From: CAWUEX02 sp038148375
GTDB lineage: Bacteria; Pseudomonadota; Alphaproteobacteria; Rhodospirillales; Rhodospirillaceae
DNA length: 64,000 nucleotides
Assembly: GCA_038148375.1 (NCBI GenBank)
Contig: JAYQVH010000013.1
Location: 24,771 to 88,770, forward strand
Direction of reading: 5' to 3'
Shown: positions 36,430-45,192 of the stretch, one piece after another
Numbering within the stretch: position 1 is the first letter of the stretch
Layout: each line of letters starts with the position of its first letter
Translations under genes and position numbers: made by a program
Notes under the pieces: generated by a model
Databases searched by the model: none
What the model was told of the DNA's origin: nothing
The model's input: the letters and a program-made list of their open reading frames with translations, nothing else

Positions 36430-39400
36430 TCACGAACATCCACTTGTCGCACCACAGGTGTTGCACTTCATGCAGGTGCCGTTGCGCACCAGGGTGAAGT
36501 TGCCGCACTCGCCGCAGGCGTCGCCCTCGTAGCCTTGCATCTTCGCCTTGCTGATCGCCGCTGCCCGACCTCCTGAACTCGAGGCGCCCTCGCTGGGACC
36601 GCCCGAGACGTTGCCAGCGGACATCTGCGGCCCGTCGCTCATCGAGTCGCCGACCGCGGTATCCAGGGTCATGATCGTCTCGGTCATGCGCACCTCAATG
36701 TCCTCGGTGATGCGCTCATCGCGGGACGGCAGGAAGTACAGATTGCTCGAACGGATGAAGCCTTGCGAGACGGTTTTCTCTGCCAGTTCGAGCAGTTTCT
36801 CGGCCGCGTCGCCGTCGCCCATGGCGTCCGGCTTGATGTCCGAGTGCTCGACATGACCGAGCTCGTACCGGCCCAGGTAAGACACCGCCAGCTCGCGGAA
36901 GATGTAATCCAGGATCGAGGTCGCCATCTTGATCGAGCTGTTGCCCTCGACTAGGCCCGCCGGTTCGAAGCGGGTGAAGGTGAAGGCATCAACGTACTCT
37001 TCCAGGGGCACGCCGTATTGCAGGCCGATGGAAATCGCGATGGCGAAGTTATTCATCAGGCTGCGGAAGGCAGCCCCTTCCTTGTGCATGTCGATGAAGA
37101 TTTCACCGAGGGCGCCGTCGTCATATTCGCCTGTGCGCAGGTACACTTTGTGGCCACCGACCAGCGCCTTCTGGGTGTAGCCCTTGCGCCGGTCGGGCAG
37201 GCGCTGGCGTTCGCGTGCCACGACCCGCTCAACGATGCGCTCGGCGATGATTTCCGCGCGCGCCGGGCCCGACTTGGCGGCGAAATCCTCAATCACGTCT
37301 TCGTCATCGTCGTCCTCGACCGCGTCGAACACAGCGGAGGCGAGGGGCTGTGACAGTTTGGACCCGTCGCGGTACAGGGCGTTGGCTTTCAGGCCGGACT
37401 TCCACGACTGAATGTAGGCGTCAGCGCAGTCCTCAATGGAGGCACTGTTCGGCATGTTGATGGTCTTCGAGATCGCGCCGGAGATGAACGGCTGGGCCGC
37501 GGCCATCATGCCGATGTGGCTGGCGGCGGAGAGATACCGGGTGCCGATGCGCCCGCAGGGGTTGGCGCAGTCGAACACCGGCAGGTGCTCGGACTTGAGG
37601 CCGGGCGCGCCCTCCAGAGTCATCGCCCCGCACGCATAAATATTCGCGGCGTCGATTTCGCTGTCCGTAAAGCCGAGTGCTTTGAGCATGTTGAAGTCGA
37701 AGCGGTCGAGGTCGGCCGCATCGAGACCAAGGCGCTCGGTGCAGAAGTCCTCGCCCAGGGTGTACTTGTTGAACGCGTACTTGATGTCGAAGGCATTGCC
37801 CAGCGCGGCTTCGAGCGCCGCGATGGCGTCACCGTCGAAGCCGCGGTCCATCAGTGCTTTGTGGTGAATGCCCGGCGCGCCGTCCAGCGTGCCGTGACCG
37901 ACCACATAGGCCTGGATGTCGTCGATCTCATCGGCGCCGTAGCCGAGCGTTTGCAACGCGACCGGAACGATGCGGTTGATGATCTTGAAGTAGCCGCCGC
38001 CGGCGAGCTTCTTGAACTTGACCAGGGCGAAGTCCGGCTCGATGCCGGTAGTGTCGCAGTCCATGACCAGGCCGATCGTGCCCGTCGGGGCGATCACCGA
38101 GACCTGCGCATTACGGAAGCCGTTTGCGGTGCCGATCTCCAAGGCCGCGTCCCAGGCCTGCTTGGCCGCCATGACGACAGCGGAGTCCGGGCAGTCGGCG
38201 CCGTTCAGCGGCACCGGGCCGATGCTGAGGTCTTCGTATCCCTCCTGATGGCCGTACGCGGCGCGGCGATGATTGCGGATCACCCGCAGCATCTCCCTGC
38301 CGTTCGCCTTGTACCCTGGGAACGCGCCCAGCTCCTCGGCCATCTCGGCTGACGATACGTAGGCGGTGCCGGTCATCAGTGCCGTGATCGCGCCGCACAG
38401 GGCGCGGCCCTCCGCGCTGTCGTAGGGCACGCCGTTGGCCATCAGCAGGCCGCCGATGTTGGCATAGCCCAGGCCAAGCGTACGGAACTGATACGAGCGC
38501 TTGGCGATCTCCTTCGACGGGAATTGTGCCATCAGCACCGAAATCTCGAGGGTGACGGTCCACAACCGGGTCGCATGCGCGAACCCATCGACATCAAAGC
38601 GGCCGTCGTCCTTGCGGAACTGCAGAAGGTTCAAAGACGCCAGATTGCAGGCCGTGTCGTCGAGAAACATATATTCCGAGCACGGGTTCGAGCCGTTGAT
38701 CGGACCGGAATTCGGGCAGGTGTGCCACTCGTTGATGGTGGTGTCGAACTGCAGGCCCGGATCGGCGCACTGCCAGGCCGCCTCGGCGATTTTGCCCCAC
38801 AGTTCCGCGGCGTCGACGGTCTTGGCGATTTTGTTATCCAGGCGGTTGCGCAGCTCCCAGGGCTTGCGGGATTGGGCCGCCTCGAGGAAATCGTTGGTGA
38901 CGCGCACGCTGTTGTTCGAATTCTGGCCGGAGACCGTGCCGTAAGCCTCGGAATCCCAGTCCGTGTCATAGGTCTGAAACTCGATCTCGCTGTAGCCCTG
39001 GCGGGCGAACTGAATTGCCCGCTGGATCGCGTTGTCGGGGATCATCGCCTTGCGCGCGGCACGCACTGCTTTGCGCAGGACGTCGTTTTCCTTGAGATTG
39101 AAGCGGCTCTCGGTGTCGACACCGTCCCAATTGCGGCACGCCTTCATGATCGCGTTGAGATGCACTTGGCACAGCTTTGAGCCCGTCACCAGGGCGGCGA
39201 CTTTCTGCTCTTCGCGCACCTTCCAAGTGATGAAGCTCTCGATATCAGGATGATCGACATCGACGATGACCATCTTGGCCGCGCGCCGGGTGGTGCCGCC
39301 GGACTTGATTGCCCCGGCGGCGCGGTCGCCGATCTTGAGGAAACTCATCAGGCCGGAAGATTGGCCGCCGCCGGACAGGCTTTCGCCCTCGCCGCGCAGG

Positions 39401-40110
39401 GCGGAGAAGTTCGTGCCGGTGCCCGAGCCGTATTTGAACAGCCGCGCTTCGCGGGTCCATAGATCCATGATGCCGCCATCGTTAACCAGATCGTCGGCTA
39501 TGGATTGAATGAAACACGCATGCGGCTGCGGGTGCTCGTAGGCGCTGGCGGATTTCGTCAGCCGTCCGGTGCGGTAGTCGACATAGTGATGGCCTTGTGC
39601 CGGGCCGTCGATGCCGTAGGCCCAGTGCAGGCCGGTGTTGAACCACTGCGGCGAATTTGGCGCGGCCATCTGTCTGCACAGCATGTAGCGCATTTCATCG
39701 AAATAGGATTCGGCGTCCTCGGCACTGTCGAAATAGCCGCCTTTCCAGCCCCAATAGGCCCAGGTGCCGGCAAGCCGGTCAAAGACCTGCCGGGCGTCCG
39801 TCTCGCCGCCAAAACGATCTTCGGCCTTCATACGTTTGAGGGCCTTGTGATCCGGTTCCTTGCGCCAGAGCGCCTCAGGGACATCCGCTTCTTTGAGCGC
39901 CTTCAGACGCGCCGGCACGCCGGCCTTGCGAAAGTACTTCTGAGCCAGCACATCACTGGCCACCTGCGACCAGGCCGCCGGCACGTGGATCTCGGACTGG
40001 GAAAACACCACTGAGCCGTCCGGATTCTTGATTTCGCTGGCGATCGTGCGGAACGGAATGTCGGCGTAGGGAGATGTGCCTGGCGTTGTGAACCGGCGCG
40101 TAATCCGCAT
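36430..40110 (-). CDS. nrdJ: Vitamin B12-dependent ribonucleoside-diphosphate reductase
   Basis: A 1226-residue class II ribonucleotide reductase, which makes deoxyribonucleotides with adenosylcobalamin and needs no oxygen. Marker blocks are AAPNSPQWFNTGLHWAYGI, FKYGSGTGTNFSALRGEGE, NPCSEYMFLDDTACNLASLNL with the radical-site and catalytic Cys region, and VIAPTGTIGLVMDCDTTGIEPDF. The C-terminus has a zinc-finger-like CxxC pair (CGECGNFTL and CMKCNTCG) preceding a Cys near the end. Regulation by NrdR is indicated by the paired boxes about 210-255 bases upstream. Length is normal for this long alphaproteobacterial form. Confidence 0.95.
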   Translation of the reverse strand: MRITRRFTTPGTSPYADIPFRTIASEIKNPDGSVVFSQSEIHVPAAWSQVASDVLAQKYFRKAGVPARLKALKEADVPEALWRKEPDHKALKRMKAEDRFGGETDARQVFDRLAGTWAYWGWKGGYFDSAEDAESYFDEMRYMLCRQMAAPNSPQWFNTGLHWAYGIDGPAQGHHYVDYRTGRLTKSASAYEHPQPHACFIQSIADDLVNDGGIMDLWTREARLFKYGSGTGTNFSALRGEGESLSGGGQSSGLMSFLKIGDRAAGAIKSGGTTRRAAKMVIVDVDHPDIESFITWKVREEQKVAALVTGSKLCQVHLNAIMKACRNWDGVDTESRFNLKENDVLRKAVRAARKAMIPDNAIQRAIQFARQGYSEIEFQTYDTDWDSEAYGTVSGQNSNNSVRVTNDFLEAAQSRKPWELRNRLDNKIAKTVDAAELWGKIAEAAWQCADPGLQFDTTINEWHTCPNSGPINGSNPCSEYMFLDDTACNLASLNLLQFRKDDGRFDVDGFAHATRLWTVTLEISVLMAQFPSKEIAKRSYQFRTLGLGYANIGGLLMANGVPYDSAEGRALCGAITALMTGTAYVSSAEMAEELGAFPGYKANGREMLRVIRNHRRAAYGHQEGYEDLSIGPVPLNGADCPDSAVVMAAKQAWDAALEIGTANGFRNAQVSVIAPTGTIGLVMDCDTTGIEPDFALVKFKKLAGGGYFKIINRIVPVALQTLGYGADEIDDIQAYVVGHGTLDGAPGIHHKALMDRGFDGDAIAALEAALGNAFDIKYAFNKYTLGEDFCTERLGLDAADLDRFDFNMLKALGFTDSEIDAANIYACGAMTLEGAPGLKSEHLPVFDCANPCGRIGTRYLSAASHIGMMAAAQPFISGAISKTINMPNSASIEDCADAYIQSWKSGLKANALYRDGSKLSQPLASAVFDAVEDDDDEDVIEDFAAKSGPARAEIIAERIVERVVARERQRLPDRRKGYTQKALVGGHKVYLRTGEYDDGALGEIFIDMHKEGAAFRSLMNNFAIAISIGLQYGVPLEEYVDAFTFTRFEPAGLVEGNSSIKMATSILDYIFRELAVSYLGRYELGHVEHSDIKPDAMGDGDAAEKLLELAEKTVSQGFIRSSNLYFLPSRDERITEDIEVRMTETIMTLDTAVGDSMSDGPQMSAGNVSGGPSEGASSSGGRAAAISKAKMQGYEGDACGECGNFTLVRNGTCMKCNTCGATSGCS

Positions 40111-40318
40111 ATTTGCCCCTCAGGCCAGTCGGCCGTCGTCAATAATTCGATCGGTTTGGACCGGGGACCATTTCAGAATCCCTACCCGGTCGCGCCCTAG
40201 CGGCGCGTTGCGCGAGCGATAGATTCGAGCATTCCCCTCAGCCCTTTACGCCTGAAAAAGCATATTTAGTAGGTGTTGCTCAGGCGCCCACAAGAGTACG
40301 GAAGCCCTGGCCATCTTT

Positions 40319-40334
40319 CAACAATATTTTGTGG
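40319..40334 (-). promoter_or_regulatory. NrdR box (proximal)
   Basis: On the minus strand the site reads CCACAAAATATTGTTG, close to the NrdR consensus ACACTATATATAGTGT. It is paired with another site whose centre lies 31 bp away, three helical turns, which is the spacing usual for NrdR repressor sites. It lies upstream of nrdJ. Confidence 0.65.
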
Positions 40335-40349
40335 TATACCTTGGGAAAA

Positions 40350-40365
40350 TAACAATATTTGGCTA
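40350..40365 (-). promoter_or_regulatory. NrdR box (distal, weaker)
   Basis: The minus-strand sequence TAGCCAAATATTGTTA keeps the ATATTGT half of the NrdR box but diverges in the other half. Its place 31 bp from the proximal box supports the call. Confidence 0.55.
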
Positions 40366-40473
40366 TTGTTCTGTCGTATTTTCGCGGTTGTGTGAGCGAG
40401 TGGCGGCGCTGGACGGGTCCAGCCAAACCGGCCATATTCGCCGCCGCACCTAAGTTGAAAACGGACCATGCAC

Positions 40474-40824
40474 ATGACCTTGGGAACCTGGCTGTACACA
40501 AAGTTTAAGGGTGAGAAAGTCGGCGAAGACGATTACGGGAATATCTATTACCGGTCGTCTCGGAAACGCGCCGGACACCGTGAAGAGCGCTGGGTCATCT
40601 ACGCCGGCGACCCAGAGGCATCGAAGGTCCCGCCCGAGTGGCATGCGTGGCTGCACCACACAACCGACGAGCCAATCACCACGCCAAAGCGGGCCTGGCA
40701 GAAGCCGCACGTCGAGAACGTAACCGGTACCGAAGCCGCCTATCTGCCGCCTGGCCATGACCGGCGCGGCGGCGAACGTTCGAAAGCGACAGGCGACTAC
40801 GAAGCCTGGACGCCAAATGGCTGA
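40474..40824 (+). CDS. NADH:ubiquinone oxidoreductase accessory subunit NDUFA12 family
   Basis: A 116-residue homologue of mitochondrial complex I accessory subunit NDUFA12 (B17.2), found widely in alphaproteobacteria. The pattern is GTWLYTKFKGEKVGEDDYGNIYY, then ERWVIYAGDPEASKVPPEWHAWLHHTTDEPI, then KPHVENVTGTEAAYLPPG, all typical. Start at ATG 40474 by analogy; ATG 40468 is two codons upstream. Its stop overlaps the start of the next MCE gene by 8 bases, so the genes are translationally coupled. Confidence 0.92.
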   Translation: MTLGTWLYTKFKGEKVGEDDYGNIYYRSSRKRAGHREERWVIYAGDPEASKVPPEWHAWLHHTTDEPITTPKRAWQKPHVENVTGTEAAYLPPGHDRRGGERSKATGDYEAWTPNG

Positions 40825-41302
40825 CCAGATCGCGCGGGAAGCCAAGGTCGGGGCCATCGCAGTTGCTGTCTTCCTTGGCGCCGTTGCAGTGGCCGCGCGC
40901 AGTTCGGCACCCGACATCGAAGAGACCGTTGACGCCATTGCGGTCACCGCTGAATTTGGCCGCATAGACGGATTGGCAGTGGGAAGCCCTGTGCGGTTTG
41001 CTGGTTTGGACATCGGCGAGGTCGCCAAGGTGTGGCTCACCGATCAGCGCCGGGCGCAAGTCTCGCTGATTATTCGCAACACCGACATCGAGATTCCGAC
41101 CGATAGCGCCGCTGTCATCGAGACCGACGGGATTTTCGGTGAGAAGTACGTAGAAATTCACCCCGGCGGTGAACTTGACGCAATTGAGGACGGCGATCGT
41201 TTGTCCTATTCACAGGACTCAGTAGTTTTGGAATCTCTTCTTAACCAGATTGTCGCGCGCGCAAGATCTGCACGTGCACAGGACGCGGATACGGTCCAAT
41301 GA
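40817..41302 (+). CDS. MlaD-like MCE domain protein (first copy)
   Basis: A 161-residue protein with one N-terminal membrane anchor (about 12-28, VGAIAVAVFLGAVAVAA) and one MCE domain. The domain holds FGRIDGLAVGSPVRFAGLDIGEVAKVWL and IETDGIFGEKYVEIHPGG. MCE proteins such as MlaD form hexameric rings that carry lipids between membranes. It overlaps the NDUFA12 gene at its start and a second MCE gene (ATGA) at its end. Confidence 0.82.
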   Translation: MADQIAREAKVGAIAVAVFLGAVAVAARSSAPDIEETVDAIAVTAEFGRIDGLAVGSPVRFAGLDIGEVAKVWLTDQRRAQVSLIIRNTDIEIPTDSAAVIETDGIFGEKYVEIHPGGELDAIEDGDRLSYSQDSVVLESLLNQIVARARSARAQDADTVQ

Positions 41303-41748
41303 AACGCAATCCAATCGAGACAGTCCTTGGTGCCGTTGTCCTGCTTGTCGCGGGTATGTTTCTCTACCTCGCGTATTCAACGGCCCAGGTCGCGACGACC
41401 AGCGGCTATTCTGTCAGCGCTTCTTTCCTTAAAGTCGGCGGCTTGCAGGTGGGCAGCGAAGTCCGTATCAGCGGAATAGCTGTCGGGACAGTGGCCAAAC
41501 AATCGCTCGATACGGACACTTTCGAGGCACGTGTTGAAATGGTAATCGACCCTGACGTGTCGCTCCCGGACGATACGATAGCCGCTATCGTTGGAGATGG
41601 GTTGCTGGGCGGCAAGTATGTCGACTTGAGACCCGGGTCGTCGTCGGAGTTGCTCAAGGACAGCGGCGAAATAAAGAGAAGCGAAGACTTTCAGTCGCTT
41701 GAAGACCTGGTTGGTGAAATTATCTTCCTCGCGACCGGTGGCGACTAA
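41299..41748 (+). CDS. mlaD: MlaD family outer-membrane lipid asymmetry protein (second copy)
   Basis: A 149-residue MlaD-type protein. Residues 1-24 form the membrane anchor (MKRNPIETVLGAVVLLVAGM), the common MlaD start. The MCE domain has ASFLKVGGLQVGSEVRISGIAVGTVAKQSL and DGLLGGKYVDLRPG. No mlaE or mlaF gene lies within the window, so its ABC partner is elsewhere. It overlaps the first MCE gene by four bases and leads into the DUF2155 gene. Confidence 0.85.
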   Translation: MKRNPIETVLGAVVLLVAGMFLYLAYSTAQVATTSGYSVSASFLKVGGLQVGSEVRISGIAVGTVAKQSLDTDTFEARVEMVIDPDVSLPDDTIAAIVGDGLLGGKYVDLRPGSSSELLKDSGEIKRSEDFQSLEDLVGEIIFLATGGD

Positions 41749-41799
41749 TAAAAATTATCCCGCCACATCGCTGCCGCATTGGCGCTCGATAATAGAGTC

Positions 41800-42219
41800 A
41801 TGAAATTTGACACATTAACCAGATCCGTTTTTGGGGCAGGGGCAGCCGCGGTACTCCTTGTTTTGATCACGCACGCGACTGCGGCGCAAAACTATTTCCC
41901 CACCAACACTGCCGTCTTGAGATGGCTCGACAAAGTCACCGGTCGCGTTAACACGATCCGAACGCCGGTGGGGGAACCGCTTAAAATCGGAACACTGATC
42001 ATTCAGGTTGACACCTGCATGACGCGGCCGCCGGAAGAAACGCCGGAAAGTGCGGCCTTCCTGAAGATATGGGATGAAGCGGGGACTCCCGACCGGGAAC
42101 TTGTTTTTTCGGGATGGATGTTCGCAAGTAGTCCGTCAGTCTCGGCCTTGGACCATGCGGTCTATGACGTCTGGGTGCTCGACTGTGAGGCGGCTACCAA
42201 CTCGATAAGCTCCGAATAA
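41800..42219 (+). CDS. DUF2155 domain secreted protein
   Basis: A 139-residue protein with a signal peptide (AAAVLLVLITHATAA-QNY). The DUF2155 core is VLRWLDKVTGRVNTIRTPVGEPLKIGTLIIQVDTC, then a TPES/FLKIWD segment, and GWMFASSPSVSALDHAVYDVWVLDC with the paired Cys. Family function is unknown; it is probably periplasmic. The last 58 bases overlap the 3' end of aat on the other strand. TTG 41779 is an alternative start. Confidence 0.88.
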   Translation: MKFDTLTRSVFGAGAAAVLLVLITHATAAQNYFPTNTAVLRWLDKVTGRVNTIRTPVGEPLKIGTLIIQVDTCMTRPPEETPESAAFLKIWDEAGTPDRELVFSGWMFASSPSVSALDHAVYDVWVLDCEAATNSISSE

Positions 42220-42821
42220 CTTGGCGGTGGTCCGAACCGCCCAAGGTGCCCCAGCGCTTCCCCAAGTTCAGCCAAATAATCCTTGTGGTTTATTTCCACG
42301 GCACCGAATTGCTTTAGGTGATCCGTGATAAATTGAGTATCGAGTAAGCGGTATCCACCCGACTTCATGATGCCTACGAGGTAACAAAGGGCTATTTTCG
42401 AAGCGTTATCCTGCCGAGAAAACATGCTCTCTCCGAAAAACACGGCACCCATCGATAGGCCGTACAGCCCACCTACAAGATGACCGTCGCGCCATGTCTC
42501 GACAGTATGAACCAAGCCGGTACCAAAAAGGTCCTCGAACAGAGCGACAATTTCCTGATTGATCCAGGTGTCCTCCCGGCCAGGTCCACTTTCCGCGCAA
42601 CCTTCGATGACTCCAGGGAAATCGGAATCGACCCGGATTTCGTAGCCGCCGCGTTTCAAAACTTTCTTCAAAGAGCGCGGAATATGGAATTGGTCCAAGG
42701 GAATGATCCCGCGCTCCTTGGGCTGAACCCAATACACTTCGCGGCCATGGCGGGACTTGGCCATGGGAAACACACCGTATGCATACGCTTTGAGAAGCAG
42801 TTCAGGAGTAATTTGGGTCAC
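42162..42821 (-). CDS. aat: Leucyl/phenylalanyl-tRNA--protein transferase
   Basis: A 219-residue Aat that tags N-terminal Lys/Arg proteins with Leu or Phe for ClpAPS degradation. It has ITPELLLKAYAYGVFPMAKS at the start, YWVQPKERGIIPLDQFHIPRSLKK, and the core VHTVETWRDGHLVGGLYGLSMGAVFFGESMFS. The C-terminal LLDTQFITDHLKQFGAVEI is typical. The start is GTG 42821. Its 3' end overlaps DUF2155. It lies 41 bases downstream of accC on the same strand. Confidence 0.95.
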   Translation of the reverse strand: MTQITPELLLKAYAYGVFPMAKSRHGREVYWVQPKERGIIPLDQFHIPRSLKKVLKRGGYEIRVDSDFPGVIEGCAESGPGREDTWINQEIVALFEDLFGTGLVHTVETWRDGHLVGGLYGLSMGAVFFGESMFSRQDNASKIALCYLVGIMKSGGYRLLDTQFITDHLKQFGAVEINHKDYLAELGEALGHLGRFGPPPSYSELIELVAASQSSTQTS

Positions 42822-42862
42822 TGGCCGTCACTGGTTCGTGTCACGGCTTCACAGTACCACAA

Positions 42863-44212
42863 TTATTCCTTGGATGAACCGGCAACAAAATTTTCAAGCC
42901 AGCGAATATCGTAAGACCCGTTGATAAAGTCGCTCGCGTTTACCAGTTTCTCGTGAAGAGGAATGGTCGTCGTTATCCCTTCAATGACGTACTCGCCAAG
43001 TGCCCGGCGCATACGCATCAGGCATTCATTTCGCGTGCGCCCGTGCACAATAAGCTTGGCGATCATGCTGTCGTAGTAGGGCGGAATAACGGCACCGGCA
43101 AACAATCCGGAGTCCACGCGCACGCCCAATCCTCCAGGCATGTGATAGCCCTTCACCTGTCCAGGCGATGGCCTGAAGGTTACTGGATCTTCGGCATTGA
43201 TTCGGCATTCGATCGCATGGCCGTTGATTTTAATGTCTTCCTGCTTGAATTCGAGTTCGGCGCCATTGGCAATGCGGATTTGCTGGCGAACCAGATCGAC
43301 CCCAGTGAGCATTTCCGTGATCGGAAGCGCCACATGCAGGGGCGTATGCAGCTCGATGAAATAAAATTGACGATGTGCGTAGAGGAATTCGACAGTGCCT
43401 GCACTGCGGTAGCCAAGCTTTCGCATGGCGTCACACACAGTTTCGCCGATCTTGCGCCGTTCGTCTGCATTCAGCGCAGGAGAGGGGCATTCTTCGAGAA
43501 CTTTTTGATGCTTGCGCTGGAGGGAGCAGTCCCGTTCACCCAGGTGAACAACGTTGCCATGTGAGTCCGCGATGACTTGGATTTCGATATGGCGGGGATT
43601 GGAGAGGTATTTTTCGATATATACCTCGCCGTTACCGAACGCAGCCTTGGCCTCGGTTGATGCGACGCGAAAAGCTTCTCCCACCTTGTCAGCTGATTCC
43701 GCAACCTTCATCCCTCGGCCGCCACCGCCCGCCGCAGCCTTTATCAAGACAGGGTATCCAATATCCGCCGCGATCTTTTCCGCATCGGCAGCAGTTGCCA
43801 CGGCTCCATCGGAACCAGGGACGACCGGAATGCCGCTTTCCTTGGCCGCAATCTTGGCAGCGACCTTGTCGCCCATGACGCGAATATGATCTGGCGACGG
43901 ACCGATAAACGTGATGCCGTGTTCTTCGATCATCTCGGCAAAGTCGGCGTTCTCGGACAAGAACCCATAGCCCGGATGGATGGCATCCGCGTGCGTTACC
44001 ATCGCGGCGGAAATAATTGCAGCTTTGTTAAGGTAACTCTCACTGCTTGCCGGCGGACCGATACACACAGATTCATCGGCTAACCGGACGTGCATCGCTT
44101 CCGTGTCCGCAGTCGAGTGGACAGCAACGGTGCGTATTCCCATCTCACGGCAGGCGCGCAGAATCCGCAGAGCAATCTCGCCACGGTTGGCAATGAGGAC
44201 TTTCTCAAACAT
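42863..44212 (-). CDS. accC: Acetyl-CoA carboxylase biotin carboxylase subunit, active-site motif altered
   Basis: A 449-residue biotin carboxylase, the ATP-dependent enzyme that carboxylates biotin on AccB for fatty-acid synthesis. The ATP-grasp features are intact: GYGFLSENADFAEM near 81-94, KAAAGGGGRGMKV at 158-170, and LGERDCSLQRKHQKVLEECPSP. Residues 287-300, however, read ELHTPLHVALPITE. The family has E-M-N-T-R-L-Q-V-E-H-P-V-T-E here, including the catalytic Arg, Gln, Glu and the Asn/Glu metal region. Length is unchanged. Given that accB and accC are the only such pair seen, loss of function is unlikely in a living cell; a local sequence error is the leading explanation (see findings). 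Confidence 0.9.
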   Translation of the reverse strand: MFEKVLIANRGEIALRILRACREMGIRTVAVHSTADTEAMHVRLADESVCIGPPASSESYLNKAAIISAAMVTHADAIHPGYGFLSENADFAEMIEEHGITFIGPSPDHIRVMGDKVAAKIAAKESGIPVVPGSDGAVATAADAEKIAADIGYPVLIKAAAGGGGRGMKVAESADKVGEAFRVASTEAKAAFGNGEVYIEKYLSNPRHIEIQVIADSHGNVVHLGERDCSLQRKHQKVLEECPSPALNADERRKIGETVCDAMRKLGYRSAGTVEFLYAHRQFYFIELHTPLHVALPITEMLTGVDLVRQQIRIANGAELEFKQEDIKINGHAIECRINAEDPVTFRPSPGQVKGYHMPGGLGVRVDSGLFAGAVIPPYYDSMIAKLIVHGRTRNECLMRMRRALGEYVIEGITTTIPLHEKLVNASDFINGSYDIRWLENFVAGSSKE

Positions 44213-44226
44213 GCCGGTCCAGAAGG

Positions 44227-44718
44227 CTATTCGATAACGATGAGAGGCTGATCAAATTCGATCGGTTGACCGTCCGACACGAGTATGCTGGTCACAGTTC
44301 CAGACTTAGGAGCGTGAACGGGATTGAACGTTTTCATTGCTTCGATCAGGAGAAGGGTCTGTCCTTCCGAAACGTTATCTCCCTGTTTGATGAACTCAGC
44401 GGAGTCCGGGTCTGGACGGAGATACGCGACGCCGACCATGGGGGCTTTGACCGCTCCCGGATGCGCCGCCGGATCAGATGGCGGTGCAGCGGGTGTCGGC
44501 GCGCTAGCTGCTTGAGCCGAGGGGGCCGGTGCAGCGGGTGCGACCTGAAATGCATTGGACAAACCGGATACTTGCCGTGCGACACGAATTCTCATGCCGC
44601 TGGCTTCGTACTCGATCTCAGTAAGGTCGGTTTCGTCCAGAATGGACGCGAGTTGACGGACGACGTCGCCGCGAACATCTCCAGCGTCAGGATTTGTCCC
44701 TTTGGTGTCTTTAGCCAT
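44227..44718 (-). CDS. accB: Acetyl-CoA carboxylase biotin carboxyl carrier protein
   Basis: A 163-residue AccB. The N-terminal part (VRQLASILDETDLTEIEYEA) is followed by a Pro/Ala-rich linker at about 65-95 and the C-terminal biotinyl domain. The biotin attachment segment reads LIEAMKTFNPVHAPKSG; the consensus MKM is MKT here, but AMK is kept. It is transcribed after aroQ and before accC, with 14 bases to accC. Start ATG 44718. Confidence 0.93.
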   Translation of the reverse strand: MAKDTKGTNPDAGDVRGDVVRQLASILDETDLTEIEYEASGMRIRVARQVSGLSNAFQVAPAAPAPSAQAASAPTPAAPPSDPAAHPGAVKAPMVGVAYLRPDPDSAEFIKQGDNVSEGQTLLLIEAMKTFNPVHAPKSGTVTSILVSDGQPIEFDQPLIVIE

Positions 44719-44720
44719 AG

Positions 44721-45167
44721 TTACCGTTCGCTTTTCAACAAAGAGGCCATTGCGTCCAGGGCGAGAACATATCCGAGGGCGCCGAACCCGCAAACCACGC
44801 CTTGCGCTGCACGGGAGATGTACGAGTGGTGCCGGAATTCTTCACGTTTGTAAATATTTGAGAGGTGGACTTCAATAATCGGCAATGGACTTGCCAGGAG
44901 CGCGTCCATAATAGCGACGGACGTGTGGGTATACCCAGCTGCATTGACGATTAAGCCCGAAGCCTTTTGTCCGGCTTCTTGAATCCAGTCGACGAGGGTG
45001 CCTTCTTCATTGCTTTGTCGGAAATCGACGAGAAATCCATGTTTCTCAGCCGCTTCCGTGCAACTGGATTCAATATCGTTTAGCGTTGTTCGACCATATA
45101 CCTCGGGTTCGCGAGAACCGAGCAAGTTGAGGTTTGGTCCATTCAGGATGTATACGATCTGGCTCAC
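44721..45167 (-). CDS. aroQ: 3-dehydroquinate dehydratase type II
   Basis: A 148-residue type II dehydroquinase of the shikimate pathway. The active site is shown by NGPNLNLLGSREPEVYG near 9-25 (with the catalytic Tyr after the flexible loop), NAAGYTHTSVA near 75-85, and EVHLSNIYKREEFRHHS. The start is GTG 45167. It lies two bases upstream of the accB start, so aroQ-accB-accC-aat appear to be one transcriptional unit. Confidence 0.95.
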   Translation of the reverse strand: MSQIVYILNGPNLNLLGSREPEVYGRTTLNDIESSCTEAAEKHGFLVDFRQSNEEGTLVDWIQEAGQKASGLIVNAAGYTHTSVAIMDALLASPLPIIEVHLSNIYKREEFRHHSYISRAAQGVVCGFGALGYVLALDAMASLLKSER

Positions 45168-45192
45168 CGGCCAACCTCCCGTCCCGGGCGCA

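Larger units (their letters stand above)
40111..40467. other. nrdJ-NDUFA12 divergent intergenic region
   Basis: A 357-base gap between divergent genes. Apart from the paired NrdR boxes I find an AT-rich stretch near 40320-40380 suitable for promoters. I find no recognisable cobalamin riboswitch ahead of nrdJ. Confidence 0.5.

Noticed and set aside
40111..40467. Cobalamin riboswitch before nrdJ
   Set aside because: No B12-box-like sequence was seen; NrdR boxes explain the region better.
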